A stretch of 64,000 bases of DNA, taken from Streptomyces roseofulvus (GTDB taxonomy: Bacteria; Actinomycetota; Actinomycetes; Streptomycetales; Streptomycetaceae). This document shows positions 44,798-53,692 of the stretch, piece after piece. Below the pieces are notes generated by a model. It was not told the DNA's origin. It did not search any database and saw only the letters and a program-made list of their open reading frames with translations. The translations under genes and the position numbers were made by a program. The stretch lies in NCBI RefSeq assembly GCF_039534915.1, contig NZ_BAAAWE010000001.1:3038001-3102000 (forward strand). The letters run 5' to 3'. Each line of letters begins with the position of its first letter. Position 1 is the first letter of the stretch.

Positions 44798-45877
44798 GTG
44801 GACGGGATGGCGGAGGACGTGACGGCCGGGGCCGGCGGGGTGGCCGGGGCCGGGGTGGGGAGCCGGGGCAGTGGGCCGGAGGGGCGGAGGACCGTGAGCA
44901 GCGGCACGGCGGAGCTCGTGGCGCGGGCCCTGCCGCTGACCGGGCCGGGCGCCCCGGGGCGGCCGGGGGCCGCGCGGCGGGAGCGGCTCGGCCGGCTGCG
45001 GTCGCGCGCGGCGCCGTACGTGCTGATCGCCCCCTTCTTCCTGCTGTTCGGGGCCTTCGGGCTGTTCCCGCTGGCGGCGACGGCGTGGACCTCGCTGTTC
45101 CGGGTGGAGCTGACGGCGCCGGAGGCGCGGGAGTGGGTGGGCGCGCACAACTACGCCCGGCTGCTCACCGACGAGTTCTTCTGGAACGCGCTGGCGAACA
45201 CGGTGCTGATCGGGGTGCTCGCGACCGTCCCGCAGCTGCTGCTCGCGCTCGGCGCGGCCCATCTGCTCGACGCCCGGCTGCGCGGGCGGCTCTTCTTCCG
45301 GGTGGCGGCGCTCGCCCCGTACGCGACCTCGGTGGCGGCGGCGACGCTGGTCTTCGCCCTGTTCTACGGGCGCGACCAGGGGATGGTGAACTGGGCGGTC
45401 GGGCTGGTCGGGCTGGATCCGGTGGACTGGCAGAACGGGCCGTGGGCCTCGAAGTGCGCGGTGGCGTCGATCGTGATCTGGCGCTGGACCGGCTACAACG
45501 CGCTGATCTACCTGGCGGCGATGCAGACGATCCCGCCCGAGCTGTACGAGGCGGCGGCGCTGGACGGGGCCTCGCGGTGGCGGCGGTTCTGGCACGTGAC
45601 GCTGCCGGGGCTGCGGCCGGCGCTGGCGTTCACGGGGCTGGTGTCGGTGATCGGCGCGGTGCAGCTCTTCGGCGAGCCGCTGCTCTTCAGCAGCGGGGCG
45701 GGCGCCTCGGGCGGCGCCGACCACCAGTACCAGACGCTGGGTCTCTATCTGTACGAGCAGGGCTGGGTGAACCTCCACCTGGGGCGGGCGGCGGCGATCG
45801 CCTGGGCGATGCTGCTGCTCCTGGTGGTGCTGTTCGGGGTGGTGCGGCTCGTCCGCGGGAAGGGCGTGCGGCGGTGA
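44798..45877 (+). CDS. ABC sugar transporter permease (first)
   Basis: The 359-aa permease has six TM segments and the EAA loop EAAALDGASRWRRFWHVTLP at about residue 250. The first 65 residues are Gly/Ala/Arg-rich and may not be translated: GTG 44798, ATG 44807 and GTG 44894 (with GGAGG 3 bases before it) are all possible starts. It follows the binding-protein stop by one base. It forms the channel with the second permease. No ATPase gene lies in the operon, so a shared MsiK-type ATPase probably energises it; that is inference from known Streptomyces CUT1 systems. Confidence 0.87.
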   Translation: MDGMAEDVTAGAGGVAGAGVGSRGSGPEGRRTVSSGTAELVARALPLTGPGAPGRPGAARRERLGRLRSRAAPYVLIAPFFLLFGAFGLFPLAATAWTSLFRVELTAPEAREWVGAHNYARLLTDEFFWNALANTVLIGVLATVPQLLLALGAAHLLDARLRGRLFFRVAALAPYATSVAAATLVFALFYGRDQGMVNWAVGLVGLDPVDWQNGPWASKCAVASIVIWRWTGYNALIYLAAMQTIPPELYEAAALDGASRWRRFWHVTLPGLRPALAFTGLVSVIGAVQLFGEPLLFSSGAGASGGADHQYQTLGLYLYEQGWVNLHLGRAAAIAWAMLLLLVVLFGVVRLVRGKGVRR

Positions 45878-46719
45878 CGGGACGGGCGGGCTCGGAGTCG
45901 TACGAGCGGGCGGGGTGGGGGACGTATCTGCTCCTCGCCCTGTTCACGATGGTGTCCGTCTTCCCGCTGCTGTGGACGGCGGTCGCGGCCTCGCGGACGA
46001 GCGGGCGGCTCGCGGAGAGCCCGCCGCCGTTCTGGTTCGGGCGGAACCTGGCGCGGAACCTGTCGGTGGCCTGGGACGAGGGCGCGATGGGCGAGGCGCT
46101 GGCCAACACCGCCGTGGTGGCGGGGTCGGTGGCGGCCGGGACGGTGCTCTTCTCGACGCTGGCCGGGTTCGCCTTCGCCCGGCTGCGGTTCCGCTTCCGG
46201 GGGCCGCTGCTGCTCCTGGTGGGGGCGACGATGCTGATCCCGCCGCAGCTCGGGGTCGTCCCGCTCTATCTGCTGATCGCCCGGCTGGGGTGGACGGACC
46301 GGCTCCAGGCGGTGGTGCTGCCCTCGCTGGTCTCCGCCTTCGGGGTCTTCTACATGCGCCAGCACCTGCTGCGGGCGCTGCCGCCGGAGCTTCTGGAGGC
46401 GGCGCGGATGGACGGGGCGGGGACGCTGCGGGTGGTGTGGCACCTGGTGCTGCCCGCGGCGCGGCCGGCGATGGCGGTGCTGGGGATGCTGTCGTTCGTG
46501 GCGGCCTGGAACGACTTCTTCTGGCCGGTGCTGGCGCTCACCCAGACGGGCAGCCCGACGGTGCAGGTGGCGCTGACCGGGCTGGGGCGGGGCTATGTGC
46601 CGGACACGTCGGTGGTGATGGCGGGGGCGCTGCTGGGGACGCTGCCGCTGCTGGTGGTGCTGGCGCTGTTCGGGCGGCAGATCGTGGGCGGGGTGATGCG
46701 GGGCGCCGTGAAGGGGTGA
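45874..46719 (+). CDS. ABC sugar transporter permease (second)
   Basis: The 281-aa protein starts at GTG 45874, which overlaps the previous stop as GTGA. It has six TM segments and EAARMDGAGTLRVVWHLVLP as the EAA motif near residue 190. It pairs with the first permease. It ends 126 bases before the AspT genes and 78 bases before the small leader frame at 46798, so it probably ends the operon. Confidence 0.88.
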   Translation: MTGRAGSESYERAGWGTYLLLALFTMVSVFPLLWTAVAASRTSGRLAESPPPFWFGRNLARNLSVAWDEGAMGEALANTAVVAGSVAAGTVLFSTLAGFAFARLRFRFRGPLLLLVGATMLIPPQLGVVPLYLLIARLGWTDRLQAVVLPSLVSAFGVFYMRQHLLRALPPELLEAARMDGAGTLRVVWHLVLPAARPAMAVLGMLSFVAAWNDFFWPVLALTQTGSPTVQVALTGLGRGYVPDTSVVMAGALLGTLPLLVVLALFGRQIVGGVMRGAVKG

Positions 46720-46797
46720 GCCGGGCGGCCGGGGGGTGTTCACCCGGACGGGCGTGGCGGTGATCCTTTGCGGTTCCGCCACTGCTAGCGTCCCTTT

Positions 46798-46839
46798 ATG
46801 TCCGACTTGAATGGTTATTGCACCATGTGGGTGGGGTGA
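46798..46839 (+). promoter_or_regulatory. Possible leaderless leader peptide (14 codons with stop) before the AspT gene
   Basis: ATG TCC GAC TTG AAT GGT TAT TGC ACC ATG TGG GTG GGG TGA encodes MSDLNGYCTMWVG. A -10-like TAGCGT (46786-46791) lies 7 bases before the ATG, so transcription may begin at the ATG, making it leaderless. The frame ends 6 bases before the AspT start, and the AspT ribosome site (GGGTGAGG) lies at its end. Translating the leader could couple to or mask the site. It uses TTG, AAT, TAT and GGT, rare codons here. Could be chance. Confidence 0.35.
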
Positions 46840-46845
46840 GGCCGG

Positions 46846-48528
46846 ATGGGAGTCCTGCGCGACCATCCCGAACTCGCCCTCTTCCTCTGCCTCGCCGCCG
46901 GCTATCTGCTCGGCAAGCTCCGGGTGGGACCGATCACGCTCGGCGGCATCTGCGGGACGCTGATCGTCTCGCTGCTCATGGGCGCCTGGGCGAAGGTCAC
47001 CGTCTCCGACGACGTCAAGACGATCTTCTTCGCGCTCTTCATCTTCTCGCTCGGCTATCTGGCCGGACCCCAGTTCTTCGCCAACCTCAACCGCAAGAGC
47101 CTGCGCTTCTTCACCCTCTGCCTGATCGAGGTCGTCTGCGTCGTCGGCATCGCCCTCGGCCTCGCCGAGGCGTTCGACCTGGACGTCGGCACCGCCGCCG
47201 GCATCCTGGCCGGCGCCGCCACCGAGTCCGCGGTCGTCGGCACCGCCACCGAGGCCATCGGCCAGCTGTCCGACCTGACCCAGGAGCAGATCACCCAGTA
47301 CCAGGGCCATGTGGCCACCGCGTACACGGTCTGCTACCTCTTCGGCCTCGTCACCATCGTGATCTACACCAGCCAGATCATGCCGATGCTGCTGCGGATC
47401 AACCTCCGCGACGCCTCCCGCGCGCTGTGGGAGCGGATGCGGGGCTCCGGCGGCAGCCTGGAGGACGACGAGCGGGTGGCGCTGCCCGGCATGGTCGGCC
47501 GCACCTTCCTCGTCACCCTCGCCGACGGCGCCAAGGTGTCCGACCTGGAGCGGCAGTTCGGCAACCGGGTCACCGTCGAGGCGGTGAAGCGGGGCAGCGA
47601 AATCCTCACCCCTCCGCCGCCCGGCTTCGAGCTGACCCTCTCCGACCTCGTCCTCGCGGTCGGCCGGCGGGCCAACATCATCGAGGCGGGCCGGCTGATC
47701 GGCCCCGAGACCCCGGCGGTCCCGGGCCTCGACACCCCGCTCGCCACCACCCAGGTCTCGCTCACCGACCGGACGGCGGACGGCAAGTCCCTCGACCAGC
47801 TGACCACCGAGCACCCGGAGATCGCCTCCGGCGGCGTCTACGTCACGGACGTGCTGCGCAACGAGGCGCATCTGCCCGCCACCCCGGAGACCGTCGTCCA
47901 CCGCGGTGACGTGCTCACCCTGGTGGGCGCCCGCGCCTCGCTCGGCCGGCTCGCCTCCAAGGTCGGCTCGATCGTCAGGAACGACGCCACCGACTTCATC
48001 TACCTCGGCCTCGGCATCTCCGCCGGCTCACTCCTCGGACAGGTCGTGGTGACGTTCGGCGACGTGCCGATGTCGCTGGGCACCGGCGGCGGCTGCCTGA
48101 TCTCCGGCCTGCTCTTCGGCTGGTTCCGCTCCCGCACCCAGACCTTCGGCGCCTTCCCCCCGCAGGCCGCCACCACCCTGAAGGACATGGGCCTGGCCAT
48201 CTTCATCGCCTGCACCGGCCTCGTCTCGGGCCCGCAGGCGGGACCGCTGCTCAAGGAGTACGGGGCGCTGCTGCCGTTCGCGGGCATCGCCATGGTCCTG
48301 GTCCCGGCGACGATCTCGCTGATCGTCGGCCGCAAGCTGCTGAAGATCGAGAAACCGCTGCTGATCGGCGCCATCGCGGGCCAGCAGTGCTCGACGCCGG
48401 CGATCACCTCGATCACCCAGGTCGCGCAGAGCTCGGTCCCGATGCTCGGCTACACGATCACGTACACCCTCTCCAACTTCCTGCTCCCCCTGACCGGCCC
48501 CCTGCTGGTCGGCATCCTCGGAGCCTGA
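46846..48528 (+). CDS. Aspartate:alanine exchanger family (AspT-like) transporter, first copy
   Basis: The 560-aa protein shows two blocks of about five TM helices separated by a cytoplasmic TrkA-C-like part (residues about 200-370). PELALFLCLAAGYLLGKLRVG starts it, and AGAATESAVVGTATEAI and GGGCLISGLLFGWFRSR are family motifs; STPAITSITQVAQSSVPMLG is the C-terminal repeat. AspT antiports aspartate for alanine, which, with the decarboxylase downstream, generates proton motive force. Spaced 18 bases from the next gene. ATG 46846 with GGTGAGG in front. Confidence 0.88.
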   Translation: MGVLRDHPELALFLCLAAGYLLGKLRVGPITLGGICGTLIVSLLMGAWAKVTVSDDVKTIFFALFIFSLGYLAGPQFFANLNRKSLRFFTLCLIEVVCVVGIALGLAEAFDLDVGTAAGILAGAATESAVVGTATEAIGQLSDLTQEQITQYQGHVATAYTVCYLFGLVTIVIYTSQIMPMLLRINLRDASRALWERMRGSGGSLEDDERVALPGMVGRTFLVTLADGAKVSDLERQFGNRVTVEAVKRGSEILTPPPPGFELTLSDLVLAVGRRANIIEAGRLIGPETPAVPGLDTPLATTQVSLTDRTADGKSLDQLTTEHPEIASGGVYVTDVLRNEAHLPATPETVVHRGDVLTLVGARASLGRLASKVGSIVRNDATDFIYLGLGISAGSLLGQVVVTFGDVPMSLGTGGGCLISGLLFGWFRSRTQTFGAFPPQAATTLKDMGLAIFIACTGLVSGPQAGPLLKEYGALLPFAGIAMVLVPATISLIVGRKLLKIEKPLLIGAIAGQQCSTPAITSITQVAQSSVPMLGYTITYTLSNFLLPLTGPLLVGILGA

Positions 48529-48546
48529 GAGGCGGCCACCCCCTCC

Positions 48547-50250
48547 ATGATCGACTTCCTGAACCGGAACATCTTCCAGCCCCACCCCGAACTGCTGGTC
48601 TTCCTCACCGTCGCCCTCGGCTTCCTCTTCGGGAAGCTGCGCTACCGGGCGATCGCGCTCGGCGCCGTCACCGGCTGTCTGGTCGCGGGCCTGCTGCTCG
48701 GCGCCCAGTTCAAGATCACCATCGACGCCACGGTGAAGAACCTCTTCTTCACCCTCTTCCTCTTCGCCCTCGGCTACAAGGTCGGCCCCCAGTTCTTCCG
48801 CGGCCTGAAGAAGGACGGGCTGCCGCAGGTCGTCAACGCGCTCATCGTCTGCGTCACCGGCCTGCTGGTCTCCTGGGGCTTCGCCGTGATGCTCGGGTAC
48901 GGCCCCGGCCTCTCGGCCGGCCTGCTCGGCGGCGCGCTCACCCAGTCCGCCGTCATCGGCGTCGCCCAGGACGCCATCGGCAACCTCCCCGGCCTCTCCG
49001 CCGACCAGGCGAAGACGGAGGAGAACCTGGTCGCCATCGGCTACGCGGTGACCTATCCGCTCGGCACCATCCTCTGCGCCATCCTCCTCGCCAACGTCCT
49101 CCCCCGCCTCTACCGGCGGGACCTGGCCGCCGAGTCCGCCGCGCTCGCCAAGGAGCTGGACGCCCCCGGCGACGACCCCGACCTCGCCGAGGGCTACTAC
49201 GAGGTCGTGCTCCGCGCGTACACGATCCAGCGCCCCGACCTGGTCGGCCGCACCATCGACGACTTCGAGAACCAGCAGAAGGAGCTCGGCCACCGCATCT
49301 ACATCACCCGGGTGCGGCGCGACGGCACGGTCCTCCCCCACGACCAGGCGACCGTGCTCCGGGCCGGCGACACCGTCGCCGTCTCCGCGCTGCGCGGCTC
49401 CCTCGTCGACTTCGACGCCCGCACCCACATCGGCGCCGAGACCGACGACGTCGAACTGCTCGGCTACGAGACCGAGTCGCTGCACGTGGTCGCCTCGAAC
49501 AAGGAACAGCTCGGCAGGACCGTCGCCGAGCTGCGCCGCGAGCCCTTCATGGTCGGCGTCTACATCGACCGGATCTACCGCTCCGGCGCCGAGTTCCCCT
49601 ACCGGCTCTCGACCCGGCTGGAGCGCGGCGACACCGTGATCCTGACCGGCCCGAAGCGGCTCGTGGACCCGGCGGGGAAGGCGATCGGCAAGCCGGTGCC
49701 GACCTCCTTCGCCACCGACATGCTCTGGGTCGGCCTCGGCGTCTTCCTCGGCGGCTGCCTCGGCATCCCGGCGCTCACCGTCTCCGGCGTGCCGATCTCG
49801 CTGTCGACCTCCGGCGGCGCGCTGATCATGGGCCTGGTCTTCGGCTGGATCCGCGGCAAGTACCCGACGTACGGGAACGTGCCGCCGGGCGCCCAGTGGT
49901 TCATGGACACCTTCGGGCTGTGCGCCTTCGTCGCCGTCGTCGGCATCAACGCCGGTCCGAGCTTCACCAGCGGCCTCTCCACGGCCGGCTGGGGGCTGCT
50001 CCTGTGGGGCGCGGTCGCCACCCTCGTCCCGCTGGTCGTCGGCTTCCTCGTCGGCCACTACGTCCAGAAGATCCGCTTCCCGATCCTGATGGGCGTGCTG
50101 GCCGGCGGCCAGACCACGACCGCGGCGATCGGCGCCATCAACGAACAGTCCCGGTCCCAGATCCCCACGCTCGGCTACACGATCCCCTACGCGGTGGGCA
50201 ACGTGCTGCTGACCATCTGGGGCGCCGTGATCGTCATCCTCAACCACTGA
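48547..50250 (+). CDS. Aspartate:alanine exchanger family (AspT-like) transporter, second copy
   Basis: The 567-aa protein has the same architecture as the first copy: N-terminal HPELLVFLTVALGFLFGKLRY, GGALTQSAVIGVAQDAIG, a cytoplasmic domain (about 185-380) with RTIDDFENQQKELGHRIYI, and C-terminal GGALIMGLVFGWIRGKYP and GGQTTTAAIGAINEQS. Two different AspT-type proteins in tandem suggest a heteromeric exchanger or two substrates, for example aspartate and glutamate. The gap to the next gene is 22 bases. Confidence 0.88.
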   Translation: MIDFLNRNIFQPHPELLVFLTVALGFLFGKLRYRAIALGAVTGCLVAGLLLGAQFKITIDATVKNLFFTLFLFALGYKVGPQFFRGLKKDGLPQVVNALIVCVTGLLVSWGFAVMLGYGPGLSAGLLGGALTQSAVIGVAQDAIGNLPGLSADQAKTEENLVAIGYAVTYPLGTILCAILLANVLPRLYRRDLAAESAALAKELDAPGDDPDLAEGYYEVVLRAYTIQRPDLVGRTIDDFENQQKELGHRIYITRVRRDGTVLPHDQATVLRAGDTVAVSALRGSLVDFDARTHIGAETDDVELLGYETESLHVVASNKEQLGRTVAELRREPFMVGVYIDRIYRSGAEFPYRLSTRLERGDTVILTGPKRLVDPAGKAIGKPVPTSFATDMLWVGLGVFLGGCLGIPALTVSGVPISLSTSGGALIMGLVFGWIRGKYPTYGNVPPGAQWFMDTFGLCAFVAVVGINAGPSFTSGLSTAGWGLLLWGAVATLVPLVVGFLVGHYVQKIRFPILMGVLAGGQTTTAAIGAINEQSRSQIPTLGYTIPYAVGNVLLTIWGAVIVILNH

Positions 50251-50272
50251 CCACCGTACGTAAGGACGCGCC

Positions 50273-51916
50273 ATGCCCAGGACCACGTTCACCCGCGAGG
50301 AGATCAAGTCCTTCGCGCAGCTCTCGCCGTTCGAGCTGAAGGACAAGTTCATCACCCTGGCCAGGACCGCCCAGGCCGACCAGCCGGGCCAGAAGGACAA
50401 GTCCTCGGTCCAGATGCTCAACGCGGGCCGCGGCAACCCGAACTGGACCGCCACCGGCCCCCGCGAGGCGTTCCACGCCCTCGGCTACTTCGCGCTCTCC
50501 GAGTCCCGCCGGGTGTGGACCGCCGACGACCTCGGCGGCATGCCCGAACTCAAGGGCTCCGGCGCCCGCTTCGACGCCTTCGTGCGGCAGCACCCGGACC
50601 TGCCCGGCATCGAGATGCTGCGCAAGTCGGTCGAGTACGCCGTCGAGCGCTTCGGCTTCGACAAGGACGCCTTCGTCCACGAGCTCACCGACAGCTCGAT
50701 CGGCGACAACTACCCGGTGCCGGACCGGATCCTCGTCCACACCGAGCAGATCGTCCGCGGCTACGTCGACGACGAGCTGTTCGACCGCCGCCCGCCCGCC
50801 GGGAACGTCTCCTACTTCGCCACCGAGGGCGGCACCGCCGCCATGTGCTACGTCTTCGACTCGCTGATGAAGAACGGGATCCTGAAGAAGGGGGACCGGA
50901 TCGCCCTGATGGTTCCGGTTTTCACCCCGTACATCGAGATCCCCGAGCTGGACACGTACGAGTTCGACGTCGTGCACGTCAACGCCTCGCTCTTCGCCGA
51001 GACCGGCGTCCGCGAGTGGCGCTACCCGACGGAGGAGGTCGCCAAGCTGGAGGACCCCTCGGTCAAGCTGGTCTGCCTGGTCAACCCGTCCAACCCGCCC
51101 TCCCTGGCGCTGAGCCGGCGGGTGGCGGACCAGCTCCGGCGGATCGTGGCCGAGAAGAACCCGAACCTGGTCGTCGTCACCGACGACGTCTACGGCACCT
51201 TCGTCCCCGGCTTCCGCTCCATCGCCGCCGACCTGCCGCACAACACCCTGCTCGTCTACTCGTACTCGAAGCACTACGGCGCCACCGGCTGGCGGCTCGG
51301 CGTCATCGGCCTCCACGACGACAACGTCATCGACCGGATGATCGCCGAACTCCCGGCGGCCGAGCGGGAGCGGCTGCGCAAGCGGTACGGGAGCCTGAGC
51401 CTGGAGCCGGAGAAGATCCGGTTCATCGACCGGCTGGTCGCGGACTCCCGGCAGGTGGCCCTCAACCACACCGCCGGCCTGTCGCTGCCGCAGCAGGTCA
51501 TGATGACCCTCTTCTCCCTCTTCGACATGCTGCCGGAGGGCCAGGAGTACAAGGAGCGGCTGCGGGCCATCGTGAAGCAGCGCCTCGACCTGCTGCTCGA
51601 AGGCGCCCAGATGAAGATCGCCGAGGACGACCAGCGGGCCGGCTACTACATCGAGCTGGACCTCCTCGCCGAGGCCGAGCGGGTCCACGGGAAGGACTTC
51701 GCCGACTTCCTGGAGAAGAACTACGAGCCCGTCGACCCGCTGTTCCGGCTCGCCGAGCAGACCGGCGTCGTCCTCCTCAACGGCGGCGGCTTCGACGGCC
51801 CCGAATGGTCGGTCCGGGTCTCCCTCGCCAACCTGGACGACCTCGACTACCTGAAGATCGGTCACCATCTGCGGGCGATCTTCGACGACTACTCCGAGGA
51901 GTGGAAGAACGCGTAG
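50273..51916 (+). CDS. aspD: Bifunctional aspartate transaminase/aspartate 4-decarboxylase
   Basis: The 547-aa PLP enzyme is an aminotransferase class I/II fold with MLNAGRGNPNWTATGPREAF near residue 45, LVNPSNPPSLALS near 270, and VYSYSKHYGATGWRLG near 330 with the PLP Lys. The length of about 545 residues is typical of aspartate 4-decarboxylase, longer than ordinary transaminases. It turns aspartate into alanine plus CO2, consuming a proton, and so pairs with AspT exchange. ATG 50273 follows AAGGAC. Followed by a strong bidirectional terminator. Confidence 0.93.
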   Translation: MPRTTFTREEIKSFAQLSPFELKDKFITLARTAQADQPGQKDKSSVQMLNAGRGNPNWTATGPREAFHALGYFALSESRRVWTADDLGGMPELKGSGARFDAFVRQHPDLPGIEMLRKSVEYAVERFGFDKDAFVHELTDSSIGDNYPVPDRILVHTEQIVRGYVDDELFDRRPPAGNVSYFATEGGTAAMCYVFDSLMKNGILKKGDRIALMVPVFTPYIEIPELDTYEFDVVHVNASLFAETGVREWRYPTEEVAKLEDPSVKLVCLVNPSNPPSLALSRRVADQLRRIVAEKNPNLVVVTDDVYGTFVPGFRSIAADLPHNTLLVYSYSKHYGATGWRLGVIGLHDDNVIDRMIAELPAAERERLRKRYGSLSLEPEKIRFIDRLVADSRQVALNHTAGLSLPQQVMMTLFSLFDMLPEGQEYKERLRAIVKQRLDLLLEGAQMKIAEDDQRAGYYIELDLLAEAERVHGKDFADFLEKNYEPVDPLFRLAEQTGVVLLNGGGFDGPEWSVRVSLANLDDLDYLKIGHHLRAIFDDYSEEWKNA

Positions 51917-51936
51917 CGCGCCCCGGGAAGAGGGGA

Positions 51937-51979
51937 GCGTGCCCCGGCCGGGGGTGGGGTGTCTCCGGCCGGGGCACGC
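51937..51979. terminator. Bidirectional terminator
   Basis: GCGTGCCCCGGCCGG (51937-51951) pairs with CCGGCCGGGGCACGC (51965-51979) over a 13-base loop. It sits between aspD and the convergent chitinase gene and can end both transcripts. Confidence 0.85.
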
Positions 51980-52000
51980 GGTGTGGGGGGACGGGGCGGC

Positions 52001-53542
52001 CTATCGGTAGGCGGCGAACGCCTTCGTGAAGGCGAGCGGCTGCTGGAGGATCGAGGAGCAGGTGGCGTCGGCGTGGTTCACGGCGCCGGCCGCGCACTGC
52101 TTGTCGCGGGTCGAGGACCACATCGACAGCCAGCCGATCCCCTTGGAGCGGGCGAAGTCGACCAGCTGGGTGGCGTCGTCGACCCTGAAGACCTCGCTGA
52201 CCACGTCGTTCACGCCGATCATGGGGGTGATCGCGACGGTCTTCCAGGCGGCCGCGTCGGAGAGCCCGAGGACGCCCTTGAGCTGGGCCTGGGTCGCCGT
52301 CGCGGCCTGGATCGCGTAGGTGCCCATGTCGCCGCTGTAGGCGGGGCCGTAGTCCATCGCCATGATGTTGACCGCGTCGATCCGGACGCCGTTCTTCTTC
52401 GCGTCGGCGAGCAGGCTCACCCCGGGCTGGGTCAGGCCCTCGGGCATCACCGGCAGGGTGAAGGAGACGTTCAGGCCGGGGTGGCTCTTCTGCAGCTGGG
52501 CGATGGCCTGGGCGCGGCGGGTGTTGGCGGCGGTGTCGGGGAGGGCGGCGCCCTCCACGTCGAAGTCGACCTTGGTGAGCCGGTACTGGTCGACGACCTT
52601 GCCGTACGCCTTCGCCAGGTCGGCGGCGGTCGCGCAGTTCAGCGCCAGCTCGTGGCCGGCGGCGCCGCCGAAGGAGACCCGCACGTCGCCGCCCTTGGCG
52701 CGCAGGGCGCCGATCTGGGCGGCCACCTTGTCGGATCCGAGGTCGGTGACGCCGCCCCACAGCGGGGCGCAGGAGCCGCCGGAGGTGATGAAGGCGAGGT
52801 TGAACTCCTTCACCCCGGTGGCGTCGGCGGTGGCGAGCAGGTCGTACGCGGGGTAGAGCGAGGTGTCGACGTACGGGGCGTACTTGGCGGCGGCGGTCGG
52901 CGGGGTGGTCGGGGGTGCGGTGGTGGGCGGCGCGGTGGGCGGCGCCGTGGTCGGGGTCGGGGTGGGGGCGGGGGGTGTGGTGGCCGTCGCGGTCGCCGTG
53001 GCCGTGGGGGTCGGCCGGGGACTCGTGGTGGCGGTCGCGGTGGGCCGGGGGCTCGCGGTCGCGGTGGGCTGGTCGGTGGGGCGGCCGCTGGGGGTGGGGG
53101 CGGGTCCGCCGGCCGAGCAGGCGACCTCGTTGATGAGGCAGCCGGAGGGGTCCCCGGCCTGTCCGGCCGCCGAGGTCACGAAGCCGACGGTGACGGACTG
53201 GCCGGGGGCGAGCTGCCGGTTCCAGCTCGCGGGCTTCACGGTGACGTGCCGGCCGGAGACGGTGTGGTCGCCGTTCCACAGGGAGCCGATGGTGGTCCCG
53301 GCGGGCAGGTCGAACTCCAGCGTCCAGTCGGTCTGGGCGGCGGAGGTCTCGTTGGTGATCACGTACTGGCCGGTGTAGCCGCCGGTCCAGGAGGAGGTCC
53401 GGGTGTAGGCGGCGCCGACGGCGGCGGCCTGGGCGGTGCCGGTGAGGGCGAAGACCGTGCCCCCGGTGATCGCGGCCGCGACGACCGCCCCGACGGCCTT
53501 CGTACGGCCGCTGGTCCTGCGCCGGTGCGCGTTGCTGCCCAT
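52001..53542 (-). CDS. Secreted GH18 chitinase with CBM2 domain
   Basis: The 513-aa protein has a signal peptide ending at AQAAA, then a CBM2 carbohydrate-binding module (residues about 40-135, with SSWTGGYTGQYVITNETS and WTLEFDLPAGT), a Thr/Pro/Ala linker (about 140-235) and a GH18 catalytic domain. KVDFDVEGA carries the DxDxE motif with the Glu acid, near residue 350. It binds and cuts chitin outside the cell. ATG 53542 with GGAGG upstream. The region upstream holds no clear chitinase-type direct repeat. Confidence 0.93.
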   Translation of the reverse strand: MGSNAHRRRTSGRTKAVGAVVAAAITGGTVFALTGTAQAAAVGAAYTRTSSWTGGYTGQYVITNETSAAQTDWTLEFDLPAGTTIGSLWNGDHTVSGRHVTVKPASWNRQLAPGQSVTVGFVTSAAGQAGDPSGCLINEVACSAGGPAPTPSGRPTDQPTATASPRPTATATTSPRPTPTATATATATTPPAPTPTPTTAPPTAPPTTAPPTTPPTAAAKYAPYVDTSLYPAYDLLATADATGVKEFNLAFITSGGSCAPLWGGVTDLGSDKVAAQIGALRAKGGDVRVSFGGAAGHELALNCATAADLAKAYGKVVDQYRLTKVDFDVEGAALPDTAANTRRAQAIAQLQKSHPGLNVSFTLPVMPEGLTQPGVSLLADAKKNGVRIDAVNIMAMDYGPAYSGDMGTYAIQAATATQAQLKGVLGLSDAAAWKTVAITPMIGVNDVVSEVFRVDDATQLVDFARSKGIGWLSMWSSTRDKQCAAGAVNHADATCSSILQQPLAFTKAFAAYR

Positions 53543-53655
53543 GGGTGCTGCCTCCGTGGTGCGGGGGGATGCGGGGTGCGGTGGGGGTGCGGGCAGCACG
53601 CTAGCGCCGGGAGAACGGACAATTGCCTTATGACGGACCCGGGTTGGGATTCTTA

Positions 53656-53674
53656 GGCTCCGCTTAAGGGAGCC
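53656..53674 (-). terminator. Short hairpin downstream of the histidine kinase
   Basis: GGCTCC (53656-53661) and GGAGCC (53669-53674) form a 6-bp stem with a 7-base loop, 19 bases beyond the kinase stop on the minus strand. Weak, so only a candidate terminator. Confidence 0.4.
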
Positions 53675-53692
53675 ATCACCACGGGCAAAGGT

